64,000 bases of DNA from Plasmopara viticola. Its lineage: Eukaryota; Oomycota; Peronosporomycetes; Peronosporales; Peronosporaceae. The stretch covers positions 2,108,001 through 2,172,000 of the forward strand of contig MBPM02000001.1 in assembly GCA_001695595.3 (NCBI GenBank), given 5' to 3'. Shown piece after piece: positions 10,367 to 22,899 of this stretch; within the stretch, counting starts at the first letter, position 1; each line of letters begins with the position of its first letter. The notes below the pieces were generated by a model. That model did no database searches, was not told where the DNA came from, and worked only from the letters and a program-made list of their open reading frames with translations. A program made the translations under genes and the position numbers.

Positions 10367-11581
10367 GAGCATTAAGTCTTGGTGTATAAATATTGACAAA
10401 AGGTTGACCATTGATGTGGTATTCTGTAGGGTACATTTAATGGTACAATTTCTGCACATTTGCAGCTTTACCATTGTTTCAAGCTCTGCTCAAACACGGA
10501 GGGAATAAAAGCAAAACAGCGACATTAAAGCAGTAGACCTTGCTGCAAACATCAACTATTTTCGTAGGCATACGTCACAGCGAACGTATGGACAGCAATC
10601 ACTGCAAGCAGTGGATTTTTTAAAATTGCAAATGGACCGATTGTGAAAAAAGTCCATTGCAATCATACGCACGACTAGATCACAAGCGTCCACCCAAAGG
10701 ATTAAGCGTAGACATTCAACAAGGTGACTTAAGGGGGGGGCAAGTTTTAATACATCAGTACTCTATATAGACAAGTTTGTCAAGTTTAGGAGAAAATAAC
10801 CAATCGCTACTTTCCAAGAAGCCCCTTATATGGTGGAAGAGGAATTATTTTTGTGATTGTACCTATTCTCCGTAAGCATTTGTACACAACTTTGTGCAAT
10901 AAATGCCGGTCGATTGTGCAAATGATGAGGCAAACTTTTAATCAGTAAGCCCGATGAAGCGCAAAATTGACGTGGTGCAATTACAGTGGAGTCTTGCTTG
11001 GCCACAGAACTGTGGGCGGACTACATGCTCATGCCCGATGACTTGACTGTGACTAAGGCTACGTCGAACTTCTTGGGTGCTCATTCCAATTCTAAAGCAC
11101 GCTCAGCACGCGCAGCTGTAAGAGCTAGCCGCAGCACATTTCATATGCTCGTTTGGCAATTTAGGGCTGGATGCCGGAACAAGGAGCCATGCTGGTCTAA
11201 AATTTGTCTTAGAACGACAAAAAGCGATTTAAGCTTAAGGCACGAACGTATAAGAAGCTGCGTTTTCTGCTCGCGCTTCACAACAGCACCAGCAGAGTCT
11301 CCAAGCGGATGAAGCAGTACGAAATCACCCAATTCAAAACTTGTCGTCGATTGCTATCCGACCGACGAATCTATGGTCCGTGAATCTATGATTCCATGAG
11401 CACTGTATTTGCAGCGAGATTCAGGATATCCGCGATGAGCTCTGCTTGTGCCCTTAGCGCCTTGAGCAGGAGCAGCGGTAGGTCTAATTACTCGCTTGCA
11501 GTGAGAGGGCACTCACCTCATTTAATGTGGAGCCACAAATTTCTGTACATTATTTAAGAGAAAATATTCCCGTCACTTTAC

Positions 11582-11815
11582 ATGATACTTAATTTGACCT
11601 TAGCGACAGCAAATATTCTCTGCACGATAGTGGCGCTTGCAAACATCCAGAAATCGTGTGATGCAATGTACGCTCTTTCTGTCAAATTGTCGCTCGCGAC
11701 TGACACCTACCCAGGATTAGCGAACTATAACTCTGACGACTTCGACTGCCTTTGCCAAAATATACACTGTGTATCGCAGCTTCGTGCTATAAATTTTTCT
11801 TTGACCAGTTTCTGA
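11582..11815 (+). CDS. Doubtful small secreted ORF, elicitin-like C-terminus
   Basis: 77 codons from ATG 11582. The N-terminal ~25 residues are hydrophobic (LTLATANILCTIVALA), followed by a short cysteine-bearing domain. The segment DFDCLCQNIHCVSQLRAI resembles the elicitin core pattern (LCxSxxCxxxI..I). The usual six-cysteine set and length (~98 mature residues) are not met. It could be a truncated elicitin-like gene or chance within a desert. Confidence 0.2.
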   Translation: MILNLTLATANILCTIVALANIQKSCDAMYALSVKLSLATDTYPGLANYNSDDFDCLCQNIHCVSQLRAINFSLTSF

Positions 11816-12362
11816 GTCTTGAGTAGTGATAGCATCGCTCTGAGAGCCAGTCATTCAGCTTTCTTTCTCTCTCTCTAGTAGATGTTTGAACTCCATGCCC
11901 AAAGGTTAATTCTGGTCCGTCTGGTTGATTGATTTTTCTGTGGCTGTGTCTGCCCGCAAATGCTTCTAGCTATATTGTCCCGTGCGTGCCTCGAGAAACT
12001 TAGTCTTTTATGCACAATGTTCATTGACTTGCTTGGAAGAACCCCCGCCATCAGGCCCAGCACCAATAATGTTGTAAAGCTATTCGAATGTAGGGCTGAC
12101 TAACTCATATACGTACGTGTATATTGTTGAGACATTAGCGATATTGCTTAGTGCAGTCTCAACAAGTGAAGCATGCAGCTCCAATGCCATGATGTTTTCG
12201 CAATTACATTTCATATTACGTCTCCGGCGACGCACTTCACTCGCTTTGTCGTATCATTAGACCGTTGTTGCTATGTCGAGCTGAAAAACGAATTTCCACA
12301 AAATCTACTTGGTGTTGAAATGCCCAAAGAGAAATAGAATACGATCTAAGGATTACCATCAA

Positions 12363-12408
12363 TGTAGAAGTTTATGTTGGATTTTGAAACCCAACATAAA
12401 CTTCTACA
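12363..12408. repeat. Perfect 18-bp inverted repeat (hairpin)
   Basis: Left arm TGTAGAAGTTTATGTTGG (12363-12380), 10-nt loop, right arm its exact complement (12391-12408). The perfect match in a region otherwise full of mutations suggests a recent or functional origin: a fold-back element relic, a replication hairpin or a small-RNA precursor. Confidence 0.7.
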
Positions 12409-15400
12409 CATCTGCATCAACGGCATTGAGTCATATAACTCATTGGTATTTGGACTAACACTAGCTCGCGGTTCTAAGTTAAGTGTTCAGGATTAGATGG
12501 AATGTACTATAATATACTCCGGGATTAAAATAAGAAGCTTCAATTGCCGAACGAGTGTGATCTGACTTGCATTATTCATTTTACGCTAACTGCCAGATTT
12601 ACGTTGTAAAGCTGTACTCGCTTTCATGTCAATGCTCTAACTTCACATTCTCTTGACCCGCATGAGCTCATACAAATACTCAATCCATGCCAATCATCGC
12701 GCCTTTTATGAGGCAGGATGCATTAGATTATATATGTCGCTATAAAAAATACCCATAGCCTTGAAAGCAAAAATAGCCGATCTCGTACCCCTTCAAAGCA
12801 AAAAATGCCGATTTCGTACGACCGTGAAATTTAAGCAATAGTTGACAAAAGCGTAGCCGCTACCGCACGACGAGTATTTATCAAATAACATTCGCACAAT
12901 CGCACGACAGAAAAGATAGTTAAAGTCGTTGCGTCTGTTACCTCAGCCGTACTTATTTTTACCTAATTTGTATCGCTGTAGTTGATGCTGCTGACAGAAG
13001 CATAGTAAATGTAGTGCTCGGCGCTGTGACCGGACCTTAGTGTCGTTATCCTTGTGGCTGAAAATTGCCGACACAGACGCCGAGAAAATACACGAGTGCT
13101 TCGGTCAAAATAATATTAATCCTCGTCATGTATCTAAACAATCGTACAGTGCTTTTATGTAGCGCTCAGCCTTATCAGCACTACCAGCATTTTCATGTAA
13201 AGAGATATATCGATCGCACAACCAGTTTGTTTATTTTTCCTCAATCTCTCTAGTCATAGCTTAGATGATATAACTATTTAGCTTCAAAACTCGGGCATCT
13301 TCCCAGATAAATAAATTAGCGCCATGGTAGTATCAATCCAATTTTCACAAATTTACCATGCAATCTCGTTTAAGCCGTTTTGCTCTGGTGAACTTTGGCT
13401 GCTTCTTGATTACTCCACAGGTGCAAATCTTTGAACGCTCGGTTTCTAGCCAGGCAAGAATCCCAGTTTGGCTTTTTCGTTGCAATTTCGGTTGTCAAGC
13501 TCAAAATTTTTGCACTTGGCAGATGATGCTATAAAGCTGTACCTGACACCTCCTGGTATAATAGATCGGTCCAACCTCAGCACACAAAGAAGCATCGCCC
13601 GAAGATTGGCCTATATCAGTGGTATGGTGGCGGGGATCAAAAGGGTAGGACCTCAAATATTTTGCACATTGTGGAGCCTTGTTTGACGATCTTTTATTGA
13701 ACTTGACACTCTGTCATAAATCCAGTGTGTCATTTCTTGCCACTGCAACATGATTTTGATGAAAATCACCATACGAGATTTAAATTTTGAAGTTACTTAA
13801 TAGGATTGCGCGACCGAAACCTAAGCTCCACGCTCCCTTTTTGACTCGAAAATAGATCATTGTTGACAAGGTTTGTGCGCTAGATTGCCCGTAGCAATTG
13901 CTCGGACGCTTCAGCAAGAAAAGTTGCAGGAGGCCCAGCTGATTAGCTAGCTTGCGGTCATCATTAAGTCTCAATAATATGATCCAAGTTAAAACAGAGT
14001 AATTCAATTTACATGCGCATCTCTTGCTCTTCTACTAGGGGATGTAAGCTTTATAGCGATGACGCATTTGATTGTTTGATTGCATGGTAATACTACCTAC
14101 CCTCAACTTGAAGGACAGCACCTAGAAGTTGCACTGCAACTTTTTTCATTCATTTTACGCAGTACAGCCAAGTCGCTGGTACCGAGTAGATAATCAATTT
14201 CATAAGACACATTTTCGCGATGGGCGTCAGTCAGTTTTTCATGCCCTTTCTCGACCAATTTCCAAGCAATATTCTTCAGCTCGGCACAGTAGCTGGGCAC
14301 TTAAAACTGACGCAAGATCGGCCGACATATTTTGTTTAAATCACATCTTAAACAATACGAGGTGATGGACTGTACAATGCCTTTGTCTGCCGCCCCGGAT
14401 ATTTCTCCATGACGTCACCTTTGGAGTGAATTTCTCTTTCGAGAATGCTCTATGGGTGATAGATAACCGTCTCAAACTGCACTTTTGATTATAAATTTCG
14501 ATTAATTAGACTTGTATTAAAGATTTGCCTTGTCATCCACGTAGGCTCATTGCATCGTTGTACCAGATAGGCCAAGCTTAATTCGCTCGAGATCTTGAAA
14601 GTTATCTGATCCCACCACCAAATGTGCTGGTTTTTACACTAAAAGATGCAGCGTTTTGCTCTAAGATTTATCTCGATGACTGTAGATGCTAGAGAATTCT
14701 GCTTTTATTTGAATAGGCTCTTAACTCATGAACTGTAGATGCTGCGCGGTGTTTCAATCGTTTTTAACAGACGAAAGCGTCTTTTTCATTATATTTTCCG
14801 GCTTGAACGTCGACTTGACTGTGATTGCCACTACCTCAAGCAAAGGCAGAAGCACTCGCTTAATGATCAAGGCGGAATAAAGCTGAATTCTAATGATGTG
14901 TTATCGGCCTTTTTCTTTTGTCGCAGCACGCTCTTGCTGTCGCTAAAGTGTCCAAAAATGCCATTTTTTGCATTATTGTGATAAGTTGAATCGATAATTT
15001 AAGTGCTAAAGAACAATTAGTCGTTTCTTACAGCTTTTCTGAGCAGATCAGTGTGAAGCACTCCTTTTACTAATTCTATGATGGTGTCGTCGAGATTTAG
15101 CTTGACGCACCGAGCTTAAATATGCTTGAGTTATCCAACACTTTAGCTTTGTTTGGTACATTCTCTTGCTTTGGCGAAGCGATGTTGTTCCCTGGTCTAC
15201 ACCTATTTGAGTGAAAATCATGATCCAGGATGCCTTCGCTTTTGTCGACAGGGAGACACAGTACTTAAAATCCCAGCGATTTCTGGTTAATTTAGCAATA
15301 TCGTCGCTGATTTACTGATGTAGATGCGTCGTCACTCGTTTCATCGTGGTTTTCAGTTTCTTGGCTTCGTAAAGCTTTTGGTGACACTTTATATCACAAA

Positions 15401-17869
15401 AATTCGGGTAAGCGCATCATTATTATGAAGTGGCTTGCCAAGACTATAAATCACACTGCGCCTTGAGCCGCCGACCTATGAAAGGGGGATCCCGTTTAGC
15501 ATGGCATCTCTGCGGACGTCATCTCGTGTATCGTCTTCAAGGCTGAATACACTCCCCTGATAGCTTTTGATAAGGAGAGCTTACCAATTCCGATGATTCC
15601 GTCTTAGTGCAGTAGGGGTAGGATTTGTGCCGTTCTAAAGTCCTAGGACACCGCATCAGGGACATAATTGTTTGAGTTTACAACTGTGTATTGGAAGAAA
15701 TTTGGGTGCTTTATGCAGACACTCTTTTCCTCAAAGTGGTTGATGTTTATAATAGCAGGAAAGCTGATCGAGTACGATGAGGTCGTTTGACCAAGCTTTA
15801 ATTCGGGTCGACGTGACTCTTTTGGTACTCAGCGTACGCTGCGTATGTGGACCAAGAAATATATCGCCTAGCGCAAATTGACCACTAGCGTATTCAAAGA
15901 AGACTAGTCTCTGCTTAGTGCTTTAGCCTTGCTCTACTTTACATTTTCGGCTAACACTTTGAGTTTCAAGAGCGGCTGATTGCCGTGGGGCTGTTAATTA
16001 AATGTATCAAAATAAAAAAAACTCTATGAATGTTATCCTACGATGGTTTTGATTTTAACGCTTGATCAGACCACCCAGTTAATCAATTGCTCACACCTTG
16101 CAGGATTTACTAGTAGGGTATGGCTGGTCCAATATTTGGAGTCTAGTCATATCATGCCATGCGATGTGCTCTTATAATTCCCAAAACAATTAAGTATATC
16201 GCAACAGCAGATTGAGGTGGATAATGGTTTACTGATTGTTTGCTGCTGCTCAGGGCAGATCTTCTTAACAACCCACCCAATCACGCCTCGATTCACCATG
16301 AAGCAATAAATTTTGATCGGGTCAACGACCCGGGCATGATAATATATCGGTCAAAAAATCATGTAAATCAAAGCGATCTGTTTGACTCGTACCGATTGAA
16401 TCGCGTACGGAATGATTAAGCCAGGAAACTGATCGTAGCGCTATGTATCGTAATGATAGTCCACTACTGATCCTATTCCACATGCAACCAATACCCGTCG
16501 ACTTTGTAGACATACGTCTTCAAAAATATAACGGTCAACCGCAGACTATTGCTAAGCATTGCATTTTACCGCTTTAGCTCAAAAACACGCTCAGCTGCAC
16601 AATGCTACACAAAACGGTGCGGAATTGAGGGATTTCTTGTTTTTTACCAGCCTGCACTATGACGATAAGCTTTAAATTATCAGCTTCCTACCGGAAGCTG
16701 TCACATAAGCAAAAGCGGACCACCTTGATCTTTTTGCCCATTACTTTTGATAATATTAATTTGATGCAGAGCAAATTAAACCTATCAAAAGTAAACACGT
16801 AGCTACTGCGAGACAATAAGGAGGTGATAGCGGAATATCTAAGCTACAAAAGAACATTGTTTGTAAAGATTGACACGGGAAAGGCTGGTAAGTTTGGTGC
16901 ATGAGATTTTTGAAGATGACGCACAATTTTAAGTGCTAGGTGAAGTGGCGCTGAGTTGTCGTAATCGTGAGCATTTTTGATGACATCGCAATGGTGGTCA
17001 ATGATGCAATCTCAAGAAAGACGCGATGAGAGCATTGGAGACTAGTTGTGCTCTCATTCTGTTTTGATTAAAAGTTCGCCAAATTCCGATAAAGATATAT
17101 TGCATCAGAATAAAAACATTTTTAAGTTGGTTAAGTGCGTCAAAATGAAAGAGGCTTTGAGAGTCACTCAGCCTTCAACGACAGTAATAAGCCTGATGGC
17201 AGAGTTTAAACGCGTGGTATTGCTACGTTTCTTCACTGCCGTCATCTTTACTGCGCTTAAGGTGACCCTCGTTAAATTATGGCAAATACAGCTGACTGGG
17301 TACCCCAAGCTGCCTTTTTTAGGTGAACAAGTACAAGCTCTGCTTGTTACGACACTGCTAACTGTTTTTTTTCTGGTCCAAAGGGGCACTTAATACTCTA
17401 GCTTGTACTCAAAGCGTTATCGCTCTGCTACTTCAGCAGGTGCCACCTAGTAGGGCGACTGGCGCGGCCCACACCTTTTATACAACCATCCAACCGCGCC
17501 GTATGAATTCATTACGTACGAAGCTCGCGGTGACGGGTCCTCCAGCGCTACATACAGTTTCCAAGTGATGTGACACCACCCGTTAGGGCAACGGGGAGGA
17601 TAATCGACTAGATAGCGCCCACAACGGAGCATGAAATTATAATAGAATGTGATAAGCCCAACTTTGCCACTTCTCCATGCTCGCTTTTGACGTTGTCCAG
17701 TAAACAGATCACGTTGACGAACTTGTAGCGCCGGTCATTGCCAACGACTACAGTTACGTGCAAATATCGGCAATACCTGGATGCTGACCAGTGAAGACAC
17801 GAAACATGGAACGGGTTTTCATCAAGAAAATTATACGTCCAAGACCTTGATTTAGCCCGCGGTCAACCA

Positions 17870-18990
17870 CTGTGAACAGCAAGTACGCGCATAGATGTAT
17901 ACAAAGTCAGCGAGTGTACAGAAGCTTCTGGAAGCGGCTCTCGTCCATCGAACAAGCACCGATTGCGGTCCGTCCAGATCTTGTGATGCACTATAGCTCA
18001 AACCACGTGCTATACTTCTCGCATCACATTTGGTTGTTGTATCTCGTCATCACACACGCGAGGTTTGCTTGTGTTAAGGCGCGACGAACGGACGACGAAA
18101 GACTGCGAGACAAGCTGTAAGACTTGTGTCGGAGCAATAAACAGGTGCTGTTTAGTCTCAATTGCGTTGCACCTGGTGCACACGCAGACGAATTTGCCTG
18201 TATGTGACTTCACAAGGAACTTAATGCGCGACCGAACAGGTAGCAGGCAAAATGGCAGTCAAACTACAAGTCACCAAACACCATAAGCAGAAAAATGTTG
18301 CAGCCGTTTACTGTATTCAGCATTTGTTGATCGTTGACATATCACTGATGCGCCTTCATTGGGTGCGGCTTTTTGGCTGTTTGGCGCCCAGAAAACTTTA
18401 CCGATTGCTGATCGTGATTTGGCCTGGCTTAGAGATATCTCCGCAACGTATTGCACCCAATTCGTGGGAGCAGCTATGTTAGTACGCTGCAACTTACCAA
18501 GTCTCGTGCTTGACGTTACGTTTTGAGGCGGTGAACGATCGGCATCGCTAGGTGGAACAACGCACGCACCCACTATATTTGTGTATGCGGTCGCACTGAG
18601 ACTAGCATGTAGTCAATAAATCGCTATTTGAAGAACAATTGATGAAAACCAAACGTGGCTCGACCAACAAAAGCAAAGTCGTGCCACGTAATCGCCCAGT
18701 GAATCTTGCACCACCAGTGTCCTTCGCCACGGCCATGAACTGCAGCACGAGCTAAAGTTGCTCTCTTGATGCGAGCTTCAATAATCGGGATACCGAGACC
18801 ACGATCGCTCCGTTGCTCGTACAGAAGCTCGCGCAGACTGAGCTGAATGTGCGACGCCTCGCGATCGTGCATTCGACTCGAAAGCTCGGGCTTTAGCTAC
18901 GTACTCTTTGACTATTTTTTTCATCGCCTTTGTTGATATAAAGATGCCATAATCAGCACATGGATTTGATTCTTTGTGTATGTGCCACAT
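17870..18990 (-). mobile_element. Decayed non-LTR retrotransposon (LINE) 3' ORF
   Basis: Minus-strand reading frames, interrupted by stops, show the reverse-transcriptase zinc-ribbon tail (CVCTRCNAIETKQHLF, 18100-18190). A following segment (VHHKIWTDRNRCLFDGRELP, about 17930-17990) matches the ending typical of oomycete LINE polyproteins. Upstream debris (AKARAFESNARSRGVAHSAQ, ~18830-18900) fits the same ORF. It has no intact frame. The element abuts the 5' end of the JmjC gene. Confidence 0.5.
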
Positions 18991-19000
18991 AAACTTCTAT

Positions 19001-20410
19001 ATGTTCCTAAAGAACGTCGTAGACCAGTGTGTGGAGCCCAAGCAGCTGCCAAAATTTACACCTTCGTCAATTCATCTGCTGGATTCATTTGCGTCGCACC
19101 GAGATACACGTAAGATCAATAAGACAATCAACATCATCACGCTTACATAGTCTGTGTCAGTGGTGGAAGTTGCATGCAAGCCGCGGTCAAGCGGGTGCTA
19201 CCATGGCCACGAACATGCCAAACAAAGTGTCGAGCTCAAATTTGGTGATTTTGTCGATTATTACCAAGCTACATACAGAAAGGAGTCGCATTGGCTGCAG
19301 ACGGTGGATAATCTGGATTTTTATCTGGCGCAATGCCCCATTGCAGTCCATAAACCTGCTGCAACATGCACGAAGGCGAGTCTGTCCAACGTGATGAACG
19401 ATTTTCGCTTGTATGATGCATCCTCGCTTCCTTTGTAATGCTCCCACCCTTTTGTTAATGTATCTCTTTCCTTGTAGACCACCCTGTCTTGAAGGTAAGC
19501 CTGTCACTCAAGTGAATCTCTGGATGACTGTCCAGGCGAGTCGCACGACGCTGCATTACGATGCGTACCATAACCTCCTGATGGTTTTGTATGGACAAAA
19601 ACACGTAACGCTGTACCCTCCGTCCGAGACACAAAAGTTGTACCCATTTCCTGTGCACTCCAAGTCTGTAAATCACAGCCAAGTCAACATTGAGGCACCC
19701 GACGTCAAACACCACTCGCATTATGCCAAAGCCTCGGCTCAACGATTTAAAGTCCAAGCAGGAGGTGGTACACTCTACTTGACCAAATTCACTGTGTCAA
19801 TCCTGACTCGTTTGCTGTACTTGCTCGTTCTATCTATTTAGACGCACTTATGATACCAGAAGGGTGGTGGCATCAAGTAGACTCGGACGAGTTCACTTTA
19901 GCTATCAATTACTGGTGGGATGGCGTGCGGGAACAACTGGTAGCAGATAAGCGTATGACCCCATACTATGCTCGCGTGATGTTGGAGGAATTAATCAAGC
20001 AACAATGCGAGTCGCGTCTCGAGGAATTGCACGCTTCGGCCGTATCTCACATTGGCTGCACCTTGACTGATGCAAACAGTGCAATGGCAGCATTTCTAGC
20101 AGCAAACGATCAAACGAAGCGTGAGCAAGTGTTAATGTCACTAAGGAATGACCTTTTTATCCAGACACAGACACACATGGCAACAAGTCACACGAAAGAC
20201 TGGCGAGAATTGCTGTCGAATGCAAGTGTTGATTTCGTAGCAATCTTGACCCAATGCTGGGAAAGCGATGGCTTGGCGCCTGATTTTTTAAATGCAGTGT
20301 TTCGAGCTCTTGGCAACGACGAAGAATCGATCAAAGACGCTCTTGTGGCTAAGCAAGCCCACTTTCGTCACCTTTGTGCCACTCAAATGTACCAGTCGAT
20401 GTTTTGCTAG
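19001..20410 (+). CDS. JmjC / cupin-8 Fe(II)/2-oxoglutarate oxygenase
   Basis: Four exons (19001-19109, 19161-19410, 19478-19767, 19842-20410) give 405 residues. The double-stranded beta-helix has the iron site HYDAYHN (His-x-Asp, ~170-176), followed by LYGQKHVTLYPP and the distal His in GDALMIPEGWWHQV. This places it with JMJD5/FIH-like cupin-8 hydroxylases, which act on protein or RNA substrates. Substrate unknown. The C-terminal ~190 residues are helical and without known motifs. The N-terminus is shorter than usual: the expected RPVVI-type start of the fold is missing, and LINE debris lies just upstream. The gene may be 5'-truncated, or an upstream exon was missed. The ATG at 19001 is the least certain part. 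Confidence 0.78.
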
Positions 20411-20565
20411 AAGTCGGGGACGCTCAATGTAACCGTTGTGATTGGCTAATCTTGACTTCAAGGATCGTAGCCCCAAGAGGCCCAGTGCGTCTCAACACCA
20501 AGATTAGCAGCGTGAGAAAGATACGCTAATACACTCTTTTGTTCTTAATTTACAGCTCTCTCACA

Positions 20566-20581
20566 TTCCAATTACCGTCAG
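20566..20581 (+). promoter_or_regulatory. Possible oomycete initiator upstream of TAT
   Basis: CTCACATTCCAATTAC, about 35-50 bases before the start codon, resembles the Phytophthora-type initiator (GCTCATTYBnnnWTTT) with mismatches. Position fits a short 5' UTR. Confidence 0.3.
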
Positions 20582-20614
20582 CCCTCATTGCATTAACCGC
20601 ATCTTGTATCAAAC

Positions 20615-22455
20615 ATGACCAAGCGCGTTGGTCTTGATCAGAATGGCGACGCGTTGGACGCTAAACGTCAAGCCAAGCTCTCGTGGAATGTCCCGGCGTC
20701 TGACTTTTCCACTCTCTGCTCAAACCCCATTCGAAAGATCGTGGATAACATTAAGAAACCCACAACTTCGACCAAGAGTCTCATCCCCTTGTCACTAGGT
20801 TTGGAACCTGATCGCGATCATAACGTCAAGGTTCTCATTGTCATGAACTTTGTACTTGTTTACAGGCGATCCAACAGTGTTTGGTAACTTGCACTGCCCG
20901 GATGTCCTGGTCCAAGCAATTGTCCGTAACACTCGGTACTTTCGCGTCTCAGCTCTTAGCGATCGTTTTGAATTCAAACTTTGATTTTTGGATTCTTGAT
21001 CGAATAGCTCTATGCAACACAATGGCTATATCCACTCTGCTGGCTCTGAAGCGGCTCGACGAGCCATTGCCCAACACTTTGGGAATACGCAAGCGCCGTT
21101 GACAATGGATGATATTATTATTGCCAGTGGGTGCTCTGGAGCGATTGAAATTGCTCTACGAGGTCTACTGAACCCGGGTGACAACATTCTTCTTCCCAAG
21201 CCCGGCTTTCCACTGTACCAAGCTTTGTGCGAAGCACACAAGATTGAATGTAGATTCTACAATCTCAAGGTAAGGATGTGTCGATTTGAATTTGAATCAT
21301 TAACGATTCTGATGCACGCCCGTGCTTTGTAATGGCATTAGCCGGATTGCAATTGGGAGGCTGACCTCGAGCACATGCAGTCGTTGATTGATGATAATAC
21401 GAGAGCACTTTTGGTCAATAACCCTTCAAATCCATGCGGCAGTGTGTATTCAAAGGTAAAGAAAGCGAGGGATTGTTTTTGGGTGGGTGGAAAGATTCCT
21501 ACGATGATTTGCTATATATTATTTTGTTCAGCCTCACCTCGAAGATATTCTCACTTTGGCGCAATCAAACAAAGTCCCAATTATCGCGGTAATCTAGCAT
21601 GCTAGTACTTTGAATCCGGAAAAGGCTTTGATTTGTGTTTTGTTTATTGAATCTAGGATGAGATCTACGGTGACATGGTTTTTGGAAGCAACTTCTTTTA
21701 TCCTATGGCAACGCTGACAAAGACAGTCCCAGTAATTGCAGTGGGTGGCTTGGCGAAGCAGTTTCTAGTCCCCGGCTGGAGAGTTGGCTGGATAATGGTG
21801 CACGACCGGAACGAAATTTTGACTAATGTCCGCACTGCTTACTTTAAACTATCCCAAAATATTTTGGGCGCAAATTCTTTGGTTCAGGTACTGCCTCTAT
21901 ATAGCAAAACTTGGCTGATGTCAGATTCCTTATATGATTGCGATTAGAGTACGATACCAGATTTGTTGACACCGGTTCCTGGAAGCGCCGAAGATGAGTC
22001 GCTCAGGGCCTTTAAAAAGCAATATTTTGCCACTTTAGAAGCCAATGCAAGGTTTACTCTCGATACTTTAGCCAAGATCTCGGGGATAAAGGTCGTGGTT
22101 CCACAGGGTGCAATGTATGCGATGGTGCGTAGAGACTGCAAGTATCGGTCGCGTTTTACAAGCACCTTATCACGTCGCTCATTAGGTGAAAATTCAGACG
22201 GAAATTCTTACTCAAGTTGACGATGATCTGGATTTTACGCAAAAGCTTTTGGATGAAGAGTCTATTTTTGTATTGCCCGGTCAGGTATGCCATGGAAACG
22301 ATCGAGGAATTTCAGACGCCACGTCGAGTAACTTTGTTTTGTATTGTTAGTGCTTTGGAGTGGCCAACTACTTTCGCATAGTATTTTCGGCTCCACATGA
22401 AGTGCTTGCGGAGGCCTATACGCGCTTGGCTGAGTTTTGTCATCGCCACCAGTGA
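20615..22455 (+). CDS. TAT: Tyrosine aminotransferase (PLP, class I)
   Basis: Transfers the amino group of tyrosine (or related aromatic residues) to 2-oxoglutarate, the first step of tyrosine catabolism. Nine exons (20615-20798, 20866-20935, 21008-21269, 21342-21455, 21532-21588, 21657-21887, 21948-22124, 22186-22284, 22351-22455) sum to 432 codons plus stop. Motifs in order: [37 protein letters not shown]; cofactor-pocket [34 protein letters not shown]; the PLP-lysine motif in [17 protein letters not shown]; and [12 protein letters not shown] at the end. All catalytic landmarks are present. The neighbouring JmjC gene is on the same strand with no evident functional link. Confidence 0.93.
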
Positions 22456-22551
22456 CCGCATATAGCATCGAATTTTTCATTAATATAAATTTCACTTTAT
22501 TGATTAGATTAATTATACCAATCCGAGATAATGATGTCATAGTATTTAAGC

Positions 22552-22564
22552 CATAGTAAGGTAT
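22552..22564. repeat. Target-site duplication (left) of short retroposon
   Basis: CATAGTAAGGTAT, repeated exactly at 22887-22899, brackets the 322-bp retroposon copy. Confidence 0.85.
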
Positions 22565-22886
22565 TGTATTGTATTACGTTATCGCGTTGCCAAGTTATGC
22601 ACGTGCTAGGCTCAGTCTGGCTAGTCCACGGCATAGAGTGGTGTCCGCATACGTCGGGTCTCGTTCGGCGGGCAGTGCAGCCAGCACCGAGGTCGTGAGG
22701 GTCTTTCATTATTTTGTTTAGCTCTGACTCGGTAAGAGCCCAGATAGCGCCCTGGTGCTGGAGACCGTCGCGTCGAGGGTGAGACTCATTAGAGAGCTGC
22801 AGATGCCCGAGAGCACCTGCCCGAAGCGCGCGAGCATTTAGCCCCCGCGCTTGGAAGGAGGGCGTCACCCCAACCTATTCCGAAGA
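22565..22886 (-). mobile_element. Short interspersed retroposon (SINE-like), copy 1
   Basis: 322 bp, minus orientation. It starts TCTTCGGAATAGGTTGGGG and ends in an (AATAC)n tail (three units). It is about 90-95% identical by eye to the copy at 51537-51865, and each is flanked by its own perfect target-site duplication (13 bp here). The pentanucleotide tail plus duplications show retroposition. I see no clear tRNA A/B boxes, so the head could be of other RNA origin or be the 3' end of a LINE. Confidence 0.85.
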
Positions 22887-22899
22887 CATAGTAAGGTAT
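22887..22899. repeat. Target-site duplication (right) of short retroposon
   Basis: Exact second copy of CATAGTAAGGTAT; see 22552-22564. Confidence 0.85.

Larger units (their letters stand above)
10367..17869. other. Gene-poor, repeat-derived desert
   Basis: About 7.5 kb with stops in all frames and no recognisable gene, apart from the doubtful small ORF at 11582 and the hairpin at 12363. Minor structure: an imperfect direct repeat of about 30 bases at ~12761-12792 and ~12793-12825 (both with AAAGCAAAAA..GCCGAT.TCGTAC), a G8 run near 10733 and a TCTCTCTC tract near 11866. The composition and ORF debris look like decayed transposons, but no domain could be assigned between 10400 and 17800. Confidence 0.5.

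Noticed and set aside
17046..17393. 115-codon plus-strand ORF
   Set aside because: No recognisable domain or splice neighbours; lies in the repeat desert.
22509..22868. Protein gene of ~119 codons in the retroposon
   Set aside because: The same frame occurs in the second copy with amino-acid changes at many places and runs into flanking DNA; start and stop lie outside the unit. Treated as chance.
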